Positions 18,801-26,643 of a stretch of 64,000 bases of DNA are shown piece by piece (within the stretch, counting starts at the first letter, position 1; each line of letters opens with the position of its first letter). The notes under the pieces are model-generated. The model made no database searches and was not told where the DNA came from. It saw only the letters and a program-made list of their open reading frames with translations. Origin of the DNA: Bacteroidales bacterium (lineage in GTDB: Bacteria > Bacteroidota > Bacteroidia > Bacteroidales > JAADJA01); NCBI GenBank assembly GCA_020052415.1, contig JAGVPB010000048.1, positions 211,068 to 275,067 of the forward strand. The letters run 5' to 3'. Position numbers and translations under genes: made by a program.

Positions 18801-19281
18801 CATTCATTCCCTCAAAAACAGGGTGGCTTCTGAAAGCATGAAGGCCAAGCTGACGGCCATAGCCTTCGTCTAAAGCTGTTTTGTTTTTGGTTTCGATGGG
18901 CATTGTTTCAATTCCCAGATCATTGAGCATTCGAAAGCCTTCAAGTGTGAGGAGAAGAGCGCCCCCGTTTTCGACAAACCGGTTCAGAGTACCCTTTACA
19001 GATTCGCCGATTAAGTTAAAAGTTGAATCATTATGATGAAACCAGAGGGCATCATAATCATCGAGGTTTTGGATTGATGGGATATCAGAAAGGAATAGCT
19101 TATCCACCCCATAATCCTTGTTTTTACTGAGGAATTCATAAGCTTCGCTGACTTCAGTGTCATCCTGGCTCAGAGAATCTTTTACCAATAAACCTATACT
19201 GATGGTTTGGCCGGATGTCCGGTAACAAAAGTACAATAGGCCGGCACATAATATGATCTTTAAATATGGATTCATTTTCAT
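15871..19281 (-). CDS. Secreted glycoside hydrolase-like protein: GATase-like domain plus (alpha/alpha)6 debranching-type domain
   Basis: From the preferred start (MKMNPYLKIILCAG) the protein has 1136 residues and a signal peptide ending near TSGQ; a longer start at 19314 puts the signal internally. After it comes a class I glutamine amidotransferase-like (ThuA/trimerisation type) domain of about 230 residues with YDALWFHHND and FVENGGALLLTLEGF. Beta-sandwich sequence follows. Around residues 590-1000 is an (alpha/alpha)6 region like amylo-alpha-1,6-glucosidase: PGYAWYFGRDGEWSGFALL, GKIYHEVS, YDAADATPLFI, GHGWEEGG and SYHSGSVWPLFTGW. A C-terminal beta domain ends the protein. It should act on a glycan outside the inner membrane. 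There is no T9SS tail or lipobox. Substrate and exact GH family are uncertain. Confidence 0.75.
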   Translation of the reverse strand: MKMNPYLKIILCAGLLYFCYRTSGQTISIGLLVKDSLSQDDTEVSEAYEFLSKNKDYGVDKLFLSDIPSIQNLDDYDALWFHHNDSTFNLIGESVKGTLNRFVENGGALLLTLEGFRMLNDLGIETMPIETKNKTALDEGYGRQLGLHAFRSHPVFEGMNGGAYIFKPQHDTTVRINGFFENTLPAKGEVIAIDWDYIFLREDTKLALEYKVGSGRVIAIGAYTALSSPNNNKVHLELFLNNCIHYLATEASGQSIHHWKFGTQEVSPDLHNYSKKLQMTDSEWKINKSNIVLHKEKSGTDFWDVAGERMVIMGNENAGISEIWSHPFMAFRDYEAGLKFQSTDSILWLANISPAIEVRPESFIRNYKFIQGSLTETITVSPESPIGIVHYSWSGTEPAEIFIRFSSNLRLMWPYSETVFKKLAYNFDPNLNAVLIQEESGDFLSLIGSDKKPVNTLTGQFKDFKVEWFKGKNQTDSCKITGLKTNEFIVGGMYNFSLKSVDELNILLTSGCTAEGQTAYEEATENYKFAFLKPDSVYNVASTYYENLLYKKSLVIKSPDPVFNEGYLWALIATDRFYVHTPGLGKSLVAGYSTTGTGWDGGHKIDGRPGYAWYFGRDGEWSGFALLDYGDYEKVKSILEMYIKFQDLNGKIYHEVSTSGVVHYDAADATPLFIILAGKYLKYSGDIEFIRSNWQAIKKSIDFCFSTDTDGDHLIENTNVGHGWEEGGSLFGTHSTLYLTSCWVQALNEAGNMAEAIGLNNEAKSFSVESILVKNILNSDFWNKDKQYYYQGKFIDGSYHAGRSIMPTIPMYFRQADNDKASLVLPVIAGCNFSTDWGCRILGEDSPDFNPRSYHSGSVWPLFTGWAALAEYNYGNDVQGFAHIMNNLQVYKHWGLGYIEEVLNGETYKPSGVCRHQCWSETMVLQPAIEGMLGLEPDALNSTLKFSPAFPADWDSVEVRNIRVGEHLIHFNMKKEEDNISYQFVHTGPSSLKLEFNPTLPEGTIIRKITATGNFEPKTLNPSLIQVIYLADVMVLDYKIEYGIKVLPLVYEPQPGASSIGMRIVDDLLAGDTYSILVEGLQDSNDTLKVYLNDWKISRIENATINSVFDDIYSLAVFLDASENKYVKKEIRIFLE

Positions 19282-19574
19282 GTAAAATTTATGAGCCAAA
19301 TTACCACTTTTCAATTTATCTTTCTATGGGAAAATTAGAGGTTTTAAATATTATTTTCAAGATTAATTAGCCAATGACTATTCACCCCTTATTATTGGTT
19401 GAATATTTATAGAATATCATTGATGGATAACAAAAATATAATTGCCCTGTTAAGATTTCGAGCTAAGCAAGGAATCTCCTGAATTTTCCAGGTTATGTTT
19501 CTTACTATCGGTGCTTACAAAACTATGTCCGCTACTCTGAATTCGTTGCAGACGATATAGTTTAATAAGAGAAG

Positions 19575-21938
19575 TTATCCCTGCTGATGCTCCGTCCTCG
19601 CGATGATCTCATCCTGCAACTCCTCTGTGAGGTCAACAAAATAATCACTGTAACCTGCCACACGGACGATCAGGTCACGGTAATTTTCAGGATTTCTTTT
19701 TGCTTTTCTCAAAGTATCTGCACTCACTACGTTGAATTGAATATGATGCCCGTCGAGCCGGAAATAGCCCCGGATAAGATTTTTTAAATCCTCAATTCCT
19801 TCATCATTGGAAAGGAAAGCAGGTGTAAACTTCTGGTTTAGTAATGTGCCTCCGGTCCTTATATGATCGATTTTGGAAGCTGATTTCAGGACTGAGGTTG
19901 GTCCTTTTCTGTCAACACCCTGGACCGGTGAAATGCCTTCCGACAATGGCTTTTCGGCTTTGCGTCCGTCCGGCATTGCGCCTATCACACTTCCAAAATA
20001 AACATGACAGGTAGTCGGTAATAAATTTACTCTGTGAACGCCCCCTCTTGCAGTAGGCTTGCCATCAATAGCTTGAAAGAACATTCCGAAAACCATTCGC
20101 ATGATGTCGTCGGCATAATCATCGTCATTACCATATTTTGGTGTGTTTTCAAGCAACTCTTTTCTGAATTCCTCATAATCCACAAAATCATTGGCCAGTG
20201 CTTCGAGTAAACCGGTCATGTTAATGGTCTTTTTGTCAAAAACATGATATTTAAGCGCTGTCAGTTCATCGGAGATGCTGCCTAATCCCACACCCTGGAT
20301 GTAGCTTGTGTTGTAGCGGGCGCCGCCATCATGATAATCCTTTCCCTTCAGGATACAGTCATCGATCAAAACCGAGAGGAATGGAACAGGCATTTCATGG
20401 GCGTAAATCCGGTCTATGATATTGTTGCCTTTAATTTTTATCTCAATGAAATGATTCAGTTGATTATCAAAGGCAGCCATCAGCTCTTCGAAAGTCTTAA
20501 ATGATGCAGGATCTCCTGTTTGCAATCCTATGGTTTTTTTTGTCCCGGGATCGAATCCGTTGTTCAAGGTTATTTCGAGAACCTTCGGGATGTTGAAATA
20601 GCCGGTCAGAATATAAGCCTCCTTGCCGAAAGCGCCGGTTTCGACACAACCGCTGGCTCCGCCATTTCTGGCATCTTCTATGGATTTCCCAACACGAAGC
20701 ATTTCCTGTATAATAGCATCGGTATTGAAAACCGAAGGCTGACCATAACCGGTTTTAATGATTTTCAAAAATCTTCTAAGATATTGATCCGGATTTTTTT
20801 TGCTTACCTGCACCATTGTTCCTGGTTGCAGTAGCCTCATTTCCTCAATCACATCGAGTATCAGGTATGTCAGCTCATTTACCGCATTAGATCCATCGGC
20901 TTTAACTCCTCCGAGGTTGATGAGGGTAAAATCGGTGTAGGTATTACTTTCCTTAGCGGTGACGCCAATCTTGGGAGGAGCAGGATGATTATTGAATTTG
21001 ATCCAGAACGCCTGCAGGAGTTCTTTCGCTTTTTCATACGTCAAGGAACCATCAGCAATTTCTTTTTGGTAAAAAGATAAAAAGTGTTGGTCGAGCCTGC
21101 CCGGATTGAAGGAATCCCATGGATTTACCTCCGTGATCACACCGATATGGACGAACCAATAGTATTGAAGCGCTTCATGGAAAGTACGAGGAGCATTGGC
21201 GGGAACATAACGACAAATACCAGCCATTTCTGCTAATTCTGCTTTCCTGATATCAACTTTCTCCGCATTAGCAAGTTTATCAAGTTCAATTGCATGCCGG
21301 TTTGCAAACATAATCAGCGCTTCTGCCGCAATGGACATTGCCTTCAGCTGTTCATTTTTATTTATTGAATCAGAATCATTTTTGAAGTCAAGTTTTTTCT
21401 GCTGCATTTGAATTTCGGTAATGAAATCATTCATTCCTTTCCTGTATATTTTATCATCCAAAACTGTATGTCCGGGTGCACGCTGTTCCTTGAACTCAGT
21501 AAAAACACCGGCATGATAGGCGTTCTTCCATGCTTCCGGGAGTTCGTTGAACATTTTATCCCTGATGGCTTTGCCTTTCCAATATGGCGCTATAATGTCT
21601 GCATATACCTTCCTCGTTTTCGGTTCAGAAGTAAAAGGAACCTTTTCACGTGAATGAAGGATTTCAAGGTCTTCCTGTGAGTGAACACAAATTTCAGGGT
21701 AAGTAGGCGCTGCTTGTGGCGCCGGACCACGCTCGCCTACAATCAACTCGCCATCATTAATGCAGATATATTTGTTTTCAAGGATATATTTGAAAGTTAA
21801 GGCTCTTTTGACTGGTATGCTTACGTTTTCAGCTTCATTATTTTGATAAAACCTGGTAACGAGCAATGCTCTTTCATCTGAAATAAATGGCCTGGTTTGG
21901 GTACTTTGTTTCCGGAGCCTGATTATTCTTTCAGTCAT
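19575..21938 (-). CDS. hypD: Glycyl radical enzyme, probably trans-4-hydroxy-L-proline dehydratase (HypD-like)
   Basis: The 787-residue enzyme begins at the Met of MTERIIRLRKQS; the longer frame runs into the upstream tandem repeat and is rejected. The thiyl-radical Cys is C431 in GGASGCVETGAFGKEAY, and the glycyl radical is Gly762 in RVAGYSDYF. The Cys-Val-Glu triad defines the dehydratase/lyase branch rather than pyruvate formate-lyase. Segments FNPGRLDQH, KFNNHPAPPKIGVT, YIQGVGLGSISDEL and DGHHIQFNV resemble, from memory, hydroxyproline dehydratase. That enzyme removes water from trans-4-hydroxyproline to give pyrroline-5-carboxylate, used to make proline. No P5C reductase is adjacent. Other dehydratases of this branch cannot be excluded. 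The activase follows upstream on the same strand. Confidence 0.78.
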   Translation of the reverse strand: MTERIIRLRKQSTQTRPFISDERALLVTRFYQNNEAENVSIPVKRALTFKYILENKYICINDGELIVGERGPAPQAAPTYPEICVHSQEDLEILHSREKVPFTSEPKTRKVYADIIAPYWKGKAIRDKMFNELPEAWKNAYHAGVFTEFKEQRAPGHTVLDDKIYRKGMNDFITEIQMQQKKLDFKNDSDSINKNEQLKAMSIAAEALIMFANRHAIELDKLANAEKVDIRKAELAEMAGICRYVPANAPRTFHEALQYYWFVHIGVITEVNPWDSFNPGRLDQHFLSFYQKEIADGSLTYEKAKELLQAFWIKFNNHPAPPKIGVTAKESNTYTDFTLINLGGVKADGSNAVNELTYLILDVIEEMRLLQPGTMVQVSKKNPDQYLRRFLKIIKTGYGQPSVFNTDAIIQEMLRVGKSIEDARNGGASGCVETGAFGKEAYILTGYFNIPKVLEITLNNGFDPGTKKTIGLQTGDPASFKTFEELMAAFDNQLNHFIEIKIKGNNIIDRIYAHEMPVPFLSVLIDDCILKGKDYHDGGARYNTSYIQGVGLGSISDELTALKYHVFDKKTINMTGLLEALANDFVDYEEFRKELLENTPKYGNDDDYADDIMRMVFGMFFQAIDGKPTARGGVHRVNLLPTTCHVYFGSVIGAMPDGRKAEKPLSEGISPVQGVDRKGPTSVLKSASKIDHIRTGGTLLNQKFTPAFLSNDEGIEDLKNLIRGYFRLDGHHIQFNVVSADTLRKAKRNPENYRDLIVRVAGYSDYFVDLTEELQDEIIARTEHQQG

Positions 21939-21958
21939 AGTTAAATTCGTTTTATTTC

Positions 21959-22118
21959 GTGTAATTCGTGGACTGTATTGGTTGAATCGGTAAATTCGTG
22001 ACATTCGTGTAATTCGTGGACTGAATTAGTTGAATCGGTAAATTCGTGACATTCGTGTAATTCGTGGACTGTATTGGTTGAATCGGTAAATTCGTGACAT
22101 TCGTGTAATTCGTGGACT
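21959..22118. repeat. 48-bp tandem repeat, three full copies plus a partial fourth
   Basis: Full units occupy 21959-22006, 22007-22054 and 22055-22102; a 16-bp fourth start follows. Each unit begins GTGTAATTCGTGGACT and contains GAATCGGTAAATTCGTGAC. Units 1 and 3 appear identical and unit 2 differs at two positions. The array lies between the activase and the glycyl radical enzyme genes, inside their presumed shared transcript. Because 48 is a multiple of three the minus strand stays open as a 16-residue repeat, but this looks like chance and no gene is called. Confidence 0.9.
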
Positions 22119-22163
22119 AAATCAGCTCCGAAGTATTTTGTCATATTCATGCAGTGGTTAAGA

Positions 22164-22928
22164 TCATCCCCCTATTTTCGTTTTAAAACCGTTGCTTTCA
22201 AACAGATTACGATATTCCTGCATTTCGGTTTCCGGTAATTTCTTTATACCTGCCATGATGTTTATTATTCCGAACTTTTTGTACTTGTTTTCAGCAATTT
22301 TATGAAAAGGCAGAAGGTTAATCTCTGGTTTCACCGGATATTTTCCAAGAAGTTTTATTATGGAACCGATATTGTCGCCGGTGGCAGTGATTTCGGGTAT
22401 CATAGGAATACGAATGATGACATTTGCATCTTTATTTAAAAGGAAATCAAGGTTTTCCAGAATTTCCGTATTTGAAACCCCTGTATATTTCAGATGCTGA
22501 ACCGGATCCGCAAGTTTGATATCATAAAGGAACAGTCCGGTAAAAGGAAGTATCTGTTTAAACAAAGTTTTATGGGCATAACCGGAAGTATCAATAGCCG
22601 CAGGAATACCGCTTTCAGAGCATTTTTTTAATATCCTCTTCAGAAATTCCGGCTGTGCCAAAGGTTCGCCACCTGAAAAAGTAACTCCGCCGCCTGATTC
22701 TTCATAAAAGACTCTGTCCTTTTCGATCTCGGTGAATAATTCTTCTGTTTCAACAGTTCGGCCAATCACCTCATTATTTAATCCGAAAGGCGGGAATAAT
22801 CTGCCTTCCGGGTTGTGACACCAACCGCATCCAAGATGACAGCCTTTCATAAAAACCGTTGTTCTGATGCCAGGCCCATCGTTGACTGAAAAGCGCTGAA
22901 TATTGAAAATCACACCGTTCACCGACAT
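22164..22928 (-). CDS. Glycyl radical enzyme activase (radical SAM)
   Basis: The 254-residue protein carries the radical SAM cluster motif CxxxCxxC as C30, C34, C37 (KGCHLGCGWCHNPEG), then SGGGVTFSGGEPLAQPEF and a DIKL strand typical of pyruvate formate-lyase activating enzymes. Using S-adenosylmethionine it would abstract the hydrogen from Gly762 of the neighbouring glycyl radical enzyme. Its size and the lack of extra CxxC groups after residue 40 show that it has no auxiliary ferredoxin-like cluster insert, unlike the glycerol dehydratase-type activases. It is transcribed first, followed by the 48-bp repeat array and then the target enzyme about 225 bp downstream. Confidence 0.93.
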   Translation of the reverse strand: MSVNGVIFNIQRFSVNDGPGIRTTVFMKGCHLGCGWCHNPEGRLFPPFGLNNEVIGRTVETEELFTEIEKDRVFYEESGGGVTFSGGEPLAQPEFLKRILKKCSESGIPAAIDTSGYAHKTLFKQILPFTGLFLYDIKLADPVQHLKYTGVSNTEILENLDFLLNKDANVIIRIPMIPEITATGDNIGSIIKLLGKYPVKPEINLLPFHKIAENKYKKFGIINIMAGIKKLPETEMQEYRNLFESNGFKTKIGG

Positions 22929-23170
22929 AATTATTATTGAATTGGATCCGAAAATTATTGAAAAATCTACAGTTTGCCGTCATTGAAAATCTTATGCAGC
23001 GGGTATTCACCAAAGCCAGCATTCAAAAAGCCTGCGCCCTGATAGGTTATACATCCTGATAATTATAAACCGAAATGACATAAACAAATGACTATATTTA
23101 TTTTACAAAGATATTGAATAATATGATTTTGATCAGATTGAGAAACAGAAATACTAATTTATTGCCGGAT

Positions 23171-24319
23171 TCATTCCGGATCATTGGAATTTTGAAATAC
23201 AAGGGATATCAACCGCCGGGCATTGACTTCGTTTGAGTACAATTGATTCAGGATGGTTTTTCTCTGATCAATTTCTTCCTTTTTAAAGTCTTTATTGAAC
23301 AACAGTTTAAGCTTTTCCTTCTGGGCTTTTGCTGTATTTGCTATTTCGCACAGATTATTAAGGCCGGTTCCGTTCAGCATTTTATCATTGACAAGGCAGA
23401 ACCTTCCTTTATAAAGCGTATTCAAAAGTTTCAGTTTTAAACCTGTAGCCTGAAAAGTCACTAAAATATTGACATGTGCCTTTTTGATGAGGTCAAACAT
23501 TTGATCATCATCAGGATTTGCAATTAATTCGAGATTCGGATTTCCCGCCACCATTTTTTTAATCCGATCCGGTGGTTTCATTCCCGCGATAACGAGTTTA
23601 AAATTGACATCATTGAAAACCTCATTTATCAGGTAAGCCACGGCATACGTATTTTCAGGCACTTCTATGTTTCCGTTATAAAGCGCATAATTTCCTGAAC
23701 CGGGTAAGGTTTCGACAGTTTCGTTCGCATGAAAGCTGGGAAGGTATTCCACCCGGTTGCCCGGAAAGTGCTTTTTCAGATATGCCGTATCCTTTTGCGA
23801 TACAACAAGCATCAGAGAGGCATGCCGGAGGACTTTCTGATATAACCGTAATTTAAGGCTGGCCATCAGAAAATAAAGTTTTTTGGCCGGATGGTTGTCC
23901 GCCCTGAACAGGCTGTAATAGTACCAGTGTTCAATATTACTTTCCCTGTATATCAGGAATCTGTTTTGTAACCTGGGATCATCAATATAATAGCAGCTGT
24001 GAAGTCCTTCGAACAATATAGGGTAATCATTTTTCAGCAAATTTCCGATCAGATCATTTGACCTGCGGCTCGAAACAATGTATGGTTTTAACGATAAAGC
24101 CGATCTCAGTCCCAGCAACCTCGGGTAGTAATACACCTTCTCACAAATGGTGTTCAATTCATTACTCCGGTCGCGTCCCGGATATTCGTAACAGTGAAGT
24201 ATAATTTTTACACCTTTACGATGGAGAAATTTCATTTTATACCAAACATCTATAACTCCTCCATAGTTAGGTGGATAAGGAATATCAAATGCGACGATAT
24301 TTAAATAATTTTCAGACAT
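23171..24319 (-). CDS. Glycosyltransferase (GT-B fold, group 1-like)
   Basis: The start is set at [20 protein letters not shown] (24319), which overlaps the end of the upstream glycosyltransferase by 8 bp; the longer frame adds 21 unlikely residues. The 382-residue protein opens with a Rossmann-type N-terminal half containing a proline/glycine loop ([21 protein letters not shown]). A C-terminal half follows with [36 protein letters not shown] and a region like the acceptor-side [20 protein letters not shown]. These features suggest a GT-B retaining enzyme that adds a sugar to a cell-surface glycan from the cytoplasmic face. It forms a two-gene operon with the next entry. Donor and acceptor are unknown. 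Confidence 0.75.
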   Translation of the reverse strand: MSENYLNIVAFDIPYPPNYGGVIDVWYKMKFLHRKGVKIILHCYEYPGRDRSNELNTICEKVYYYPRLLGLRSALSLKPYIVSSRRSNDLIGNLLKNDYPILFEGLHSCYYIDDPRLQNRFLIYRESNIEHWYYYSLFRADNHPAKKLYFLMASLKLRLYQKVLRHASLMLVVSQKDTAYLKKHFPGNRVEYLPSFHANETVETLPGSGNYALYNGNIEVPENTYAVAYLINEVFNDVNFKLVIAGMKPPDRIKKMVAGNPNLELIANPDDDQMFDLIKKAHVNILVTFQATGLKLKLLNTLYKGRFCLVNDKMLNGTGLNNLCEIANTAKAQKEKLKLLFNKDFKKEEIDQRKTILNQLYSNEVNARRLISLVFQNSNDPE

Positions 24320-25418
24320 ACTCCATATAAATATCCAATATGATTTTTTCCTCCTTTTCCCAGCATAGTTCTGACGATGCAATTTTAAGGTTTTCTTTCC
24401 ACTTCAGTATCTTTTTATCATCCGAAAGCATTTCGATGATTTTGTCAGCAATTGTTTCAGGAGCGTGATTCGAAAGGGTGTCGCCAATCCCGTAATTTTC
24501 AATGATCTTTTTTATTTCAACCAGGGGTGATGCAAGAACAGGTATTCCGGCATGAATGTAATCAAAAAGTTTGTTAGGAAGGCTGTACCTGTAATTCAGG
24601 TTCGTATCCTTATCGAGGGTCAGACCCAGATCAGCATTCATGGTGTATTGATATAAATCGTGCATACTCTGACGTGGAATGAACCGTATGTTATTACTTT
24701 TTTTAGCCTGGTTTTTCAAATTTTCAATAACATCCCCGCCACCAATTATCAGCAGTAGTATTTCGGGGATGAATTTCATAGCTTCGATCAGTTCTTCGGC
24801 TCCGCGCTGAATATTGATTCCCGAACCCTGCAAAATAAGTATTTTTTTATCCTCCGGCAATCCAAGATCGCTCCGGGTCTTAACCTTATGGAATGCCTGC
24901 GAACGGGGAACATTTCTGACCACCTTAACTTCAATGCCGTATTTTTTGGTAAATATTTCAGCGATTGAATCACTCACAGTCATTGCTGTTTTCAATTTCG
25001 GGAATATCCATTTTTCGATCCGCTCCCAAATACTTTTTACAAATTTCCGGTTAATCACTTCAGGGGTTTCGGTAAACAGCTCATGACTATCATAAACAAG
25101 AGGCACCCTTTTTAATTTGTGGATCAGAAAATTCGGAAGAAGCGTATCAAGATCATTCGATACCAGCAAGTCAGCATTATGGGTTAGAAGGTAGAAAAAC
25201 AACCGGGTATTGTATTCGGCATAGAAAAACGGGCCTTTTTCGAAAAGCAGATTCATCCGGTGCATTTTATATTTCCTGGGTTCCAGGGGCAGGCTGTCCT
25301 TTTTTTTTCTTCCTACCAGAATCACATTAAATGAAAGCCCCGTTAAAGTGTTGCAGACTCTATCCACTCTCTGATCAGTAACCAGGTCGTTAATCACGGA
25401 AACCAGAACTGTTTTCAA
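24312..25418 (-). CDS. Glycosyltransferase family 4-like protein
   Basis: This 368-residue GT-B protein starts at a TTG (25418), preceded by a strong AGGAGG Shine-Dalgarno sequence at very short spacing; no ATG is available. The N-terminal half has [22 protein letters not shown] and [15 protein letters not shown], as in many capsule or LPS enzymes. The C-terminal half has [33 protein letters not shown] and the donor-site stretch [20 protein letters not shown]. It is the first gene of a two-gene operon and overlaps the next by 8 bp. The cell-surface polysaccharide it helps build cannot be named. Confidence 0.85.
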   Translation of the reverse strand: MKTVLVSVINDLVTDQRVDRVCNTLTGLSFNVILVGRKKKDSLPLEPRKYKMHRMNLLFEKGPFFYAEYNTRLFFYLLTHNADLLVSNDLDTLLPNFLIHKLKRVPLVYDSHELFTETPEVINRKFVKSIWERIEKWIFPKLKTAMTVSDSIAEIFTKKYGIEVKVVRNVPRSQAFHKVKTRSDLGLPEDKKILILQGSGINIQRGAEELIEAMKFIPEILLLIIGGGDVIENLKNQAKKSNNIRFIPRQSMHDLYQYTMNADLGLTLDKDTNLNYRYSLPNKLFDYIHAGIPVLASPLVEIKKIIENYGIGDTLSNHAPETIADKIIEMLSDDKKILKWKENLKIASSELCWEKEEKIILDIYMEYV

Positions 25419-25420
25419 TA

Positions 25421-25445
25421 TCCTCCTGTTAAATTTGCGAAATTA
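25421..25445 (-). promoter_or_regulatory. Shine-Dalgarno and possible -7 element of the glycosyltransferase operon
   Basis: On the minus strand TAATTTCG (25438-25445) is one base off TAnnTTTG and AGGAGGA (25421-25427) lies 2-3 bases before a TTG start. Strong Shine-Dalgarno sequences are unusual in this phylum, and here it helps to fix the TTG start. The plus strand of the same stretch holds TAAATTTG (25430-25437), so it may fire both ways. Confidence 0.4.
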
Positions 25446-25472
25446 AATAATCAGCGCTGTTGATGAATTATT

Positions 25473-25480
25473 TATCTTTG
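25473..25480 (+). promoter_or_regulatory. Possible -7 element of murB
   Basis: TATCTTTG fits TAnnTTTG but no TTTG lies 19-21 bp upstream. It is so close to the start codons at 25486 and 25492 that the transcript would be almost leaderless. Confidence 0.35.
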
Positions 25481-25485
25481 GAACG

Positions 25486-26502
25486 ATGAACATGATAAAC
25501 AATCACAGCCTCAAGCCGTACAACACTTTCGGTATCAATGTAGATGCTAAATATTTTATTGAAGTTGCTTCGGTTGCCGAAATTAAAGAGGTTATCGAAT
25601 ACATTAACATACATAAGATACCTTTTCTTATACTTGGAGGCGGAAGTAATATCCTTTTTACCAGTGACTTTGACGGGCTTGTCATTAAAATTAACCTGAA
25701 GGGAATTGATCTCGTTCAGGAGGATGACGATCACTACTTTTTAAAAGTTCAGGCGGGTGAAAACTGGGATGATCTTGTAAAATATTGTGTTGAAAATAAT
25801 TATGCCGGCCTTGAAAATCTCTCCCTGATTCCCGGATGTGTGGGTGCCTGCCCGATACAGAATATCGGCGCTTATGGAGTGGAAATGAAAGATCATTTTC
25901 AGGAATTAGAAGCCTTTGACCTGACCGACGGTTCAATCAGGACAATGAGTAAAACGGACTGCCGGTTCGGCTATAGAAGCAGCATTTTTAAAAATGAATT
26001 AAAAGGAAAAGTCATCATTCTTTCAGTCACTTTTCGTCTGGATAAATTACCGGTATTACGAACCGGATATGGCGCCATTACTGATGAATTGAATAAGATG
26101 GAAGTTAAAGAACGCTCCATTCAAAGCATCCGCAATGCGGTTATAAATATTCGCCGGAGCAAACTTCCTGATCCTACTGAAATTGGCAATGCGGGCAGCT
26201 TTTTTAAGAATCCAACTGTTTCGCCAGTTTTCAGAAATAAATTATTGAAATCTCATCCTGGCATGGTTTCCTATTCTCAATCCAATGGTGATTACAAGCT
26301 TGCCGCCGGCTGGCTTATCGAGCAATGCGGATGGAAAGGCAAACGGATTGGCGATGCCGGGGTTCATGGAAAGCAAGCGTTGGTATTGGTGAATTACGGT
26401 AAAGCAACCGGAAAGGAAATATTGGATTTAGCTGATGAAATAAAAAAATCGGTCTTTGAGACCTTCGGGGTATTGCTGGAAAGAGAGGTGAATGTGGGAT
26501 GA
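25486..26502 (+). CDS. murB: UDP-N-acetylenolpyruvoylglucosamine reductase
   Basis: This FAD enzyme reduces the enolpyruvyl group to make UDP-N-acetylmuramate for peptidoglycan. The 338-residue length matches the longer E. coli-like type I MurB. Landmarks are HSLKPYNTFGINVDAKYF, the FAD loop ILGGGSNILFTSDFDGLVIK, ENLSLIPGCVGACPIQNIGAYGVE, FGYRSSIFK and the catalytic GNAGSFFKNPTVS. The C-terminal GKQALVLVNYGKATGKEIL closes the family pattern. Two in-frame ATGs six bases apart (25486 and 25492) are both possible starts. It is divergent from the glycosyltransferase operon across 67 bp and stands alone. Confidence 0.96.
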   Translation: MNMINNHSLKPYNTFGINVDAKYFIEVASVAEIKEVIEYINIHKIPFLILGGGSNILFTSDFDGLVIKINLKGIDLVQEDDDHYFLKVQAGENWDDLVKYCVENNYAGLENLSLIPGCVGACPIQNIGAYGVEMKDHFQELEAFDLTDGSIRTMSKTDCRFGYRSSIFKNELKGKVIILSVTFRLDKLPVLRTGYGAITDELNKMEVKERSIQSIRNAVINIRRSKLPDPTEIGNAGSFFKNPTVSPVFRNKLLKSHPGMVSYSQSNGDYKLAAGWLIEQCGWKGKRIGDAGVHGKQALVLVNYGKATGKEILDLADEIKKSVFETFGVLLEREVNVG

Positions 26503-26526
26503 AAGACAATAAGTATAACACGGATA

Positions 26527-26606
26527 ATTCTTCACGCAAAGGCGCGAAGAAAAAATAAAAAAGAAATATTCCTTGGCGCCTTTGCGTCTTTGCGTGATAC
26601 TTAAAG
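26527..26606. repeat. Inverted pair of CGCAAAGGCGC / GCGCCTTTGCG repeats
   Basis: CACGCAAAGGCGCGAAG and, about 30 bp on, GCGCCTTTGCGTCTTTGCGTG face each other and could fold into a long hairpin. It is the same motif family as the arrays at 29667-29949, 30449-30509 and 32759-32782. Confidence 0.75.
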
Positions 26607-26643
26607 AATAAAGCCGTTGAATAGTTATGATAAATGCTTTTAA

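Noticed and set aside
21941..22150. 69-codon frame on the minus strand with a 16-residue HELHECHEFTDSTN repeat
   Set aside because: It arises because a 48-bp repeat contains no stop; the start of the glycyl radical enzyme and the activase stop leave no place for a gene, and no homology is recognisable.
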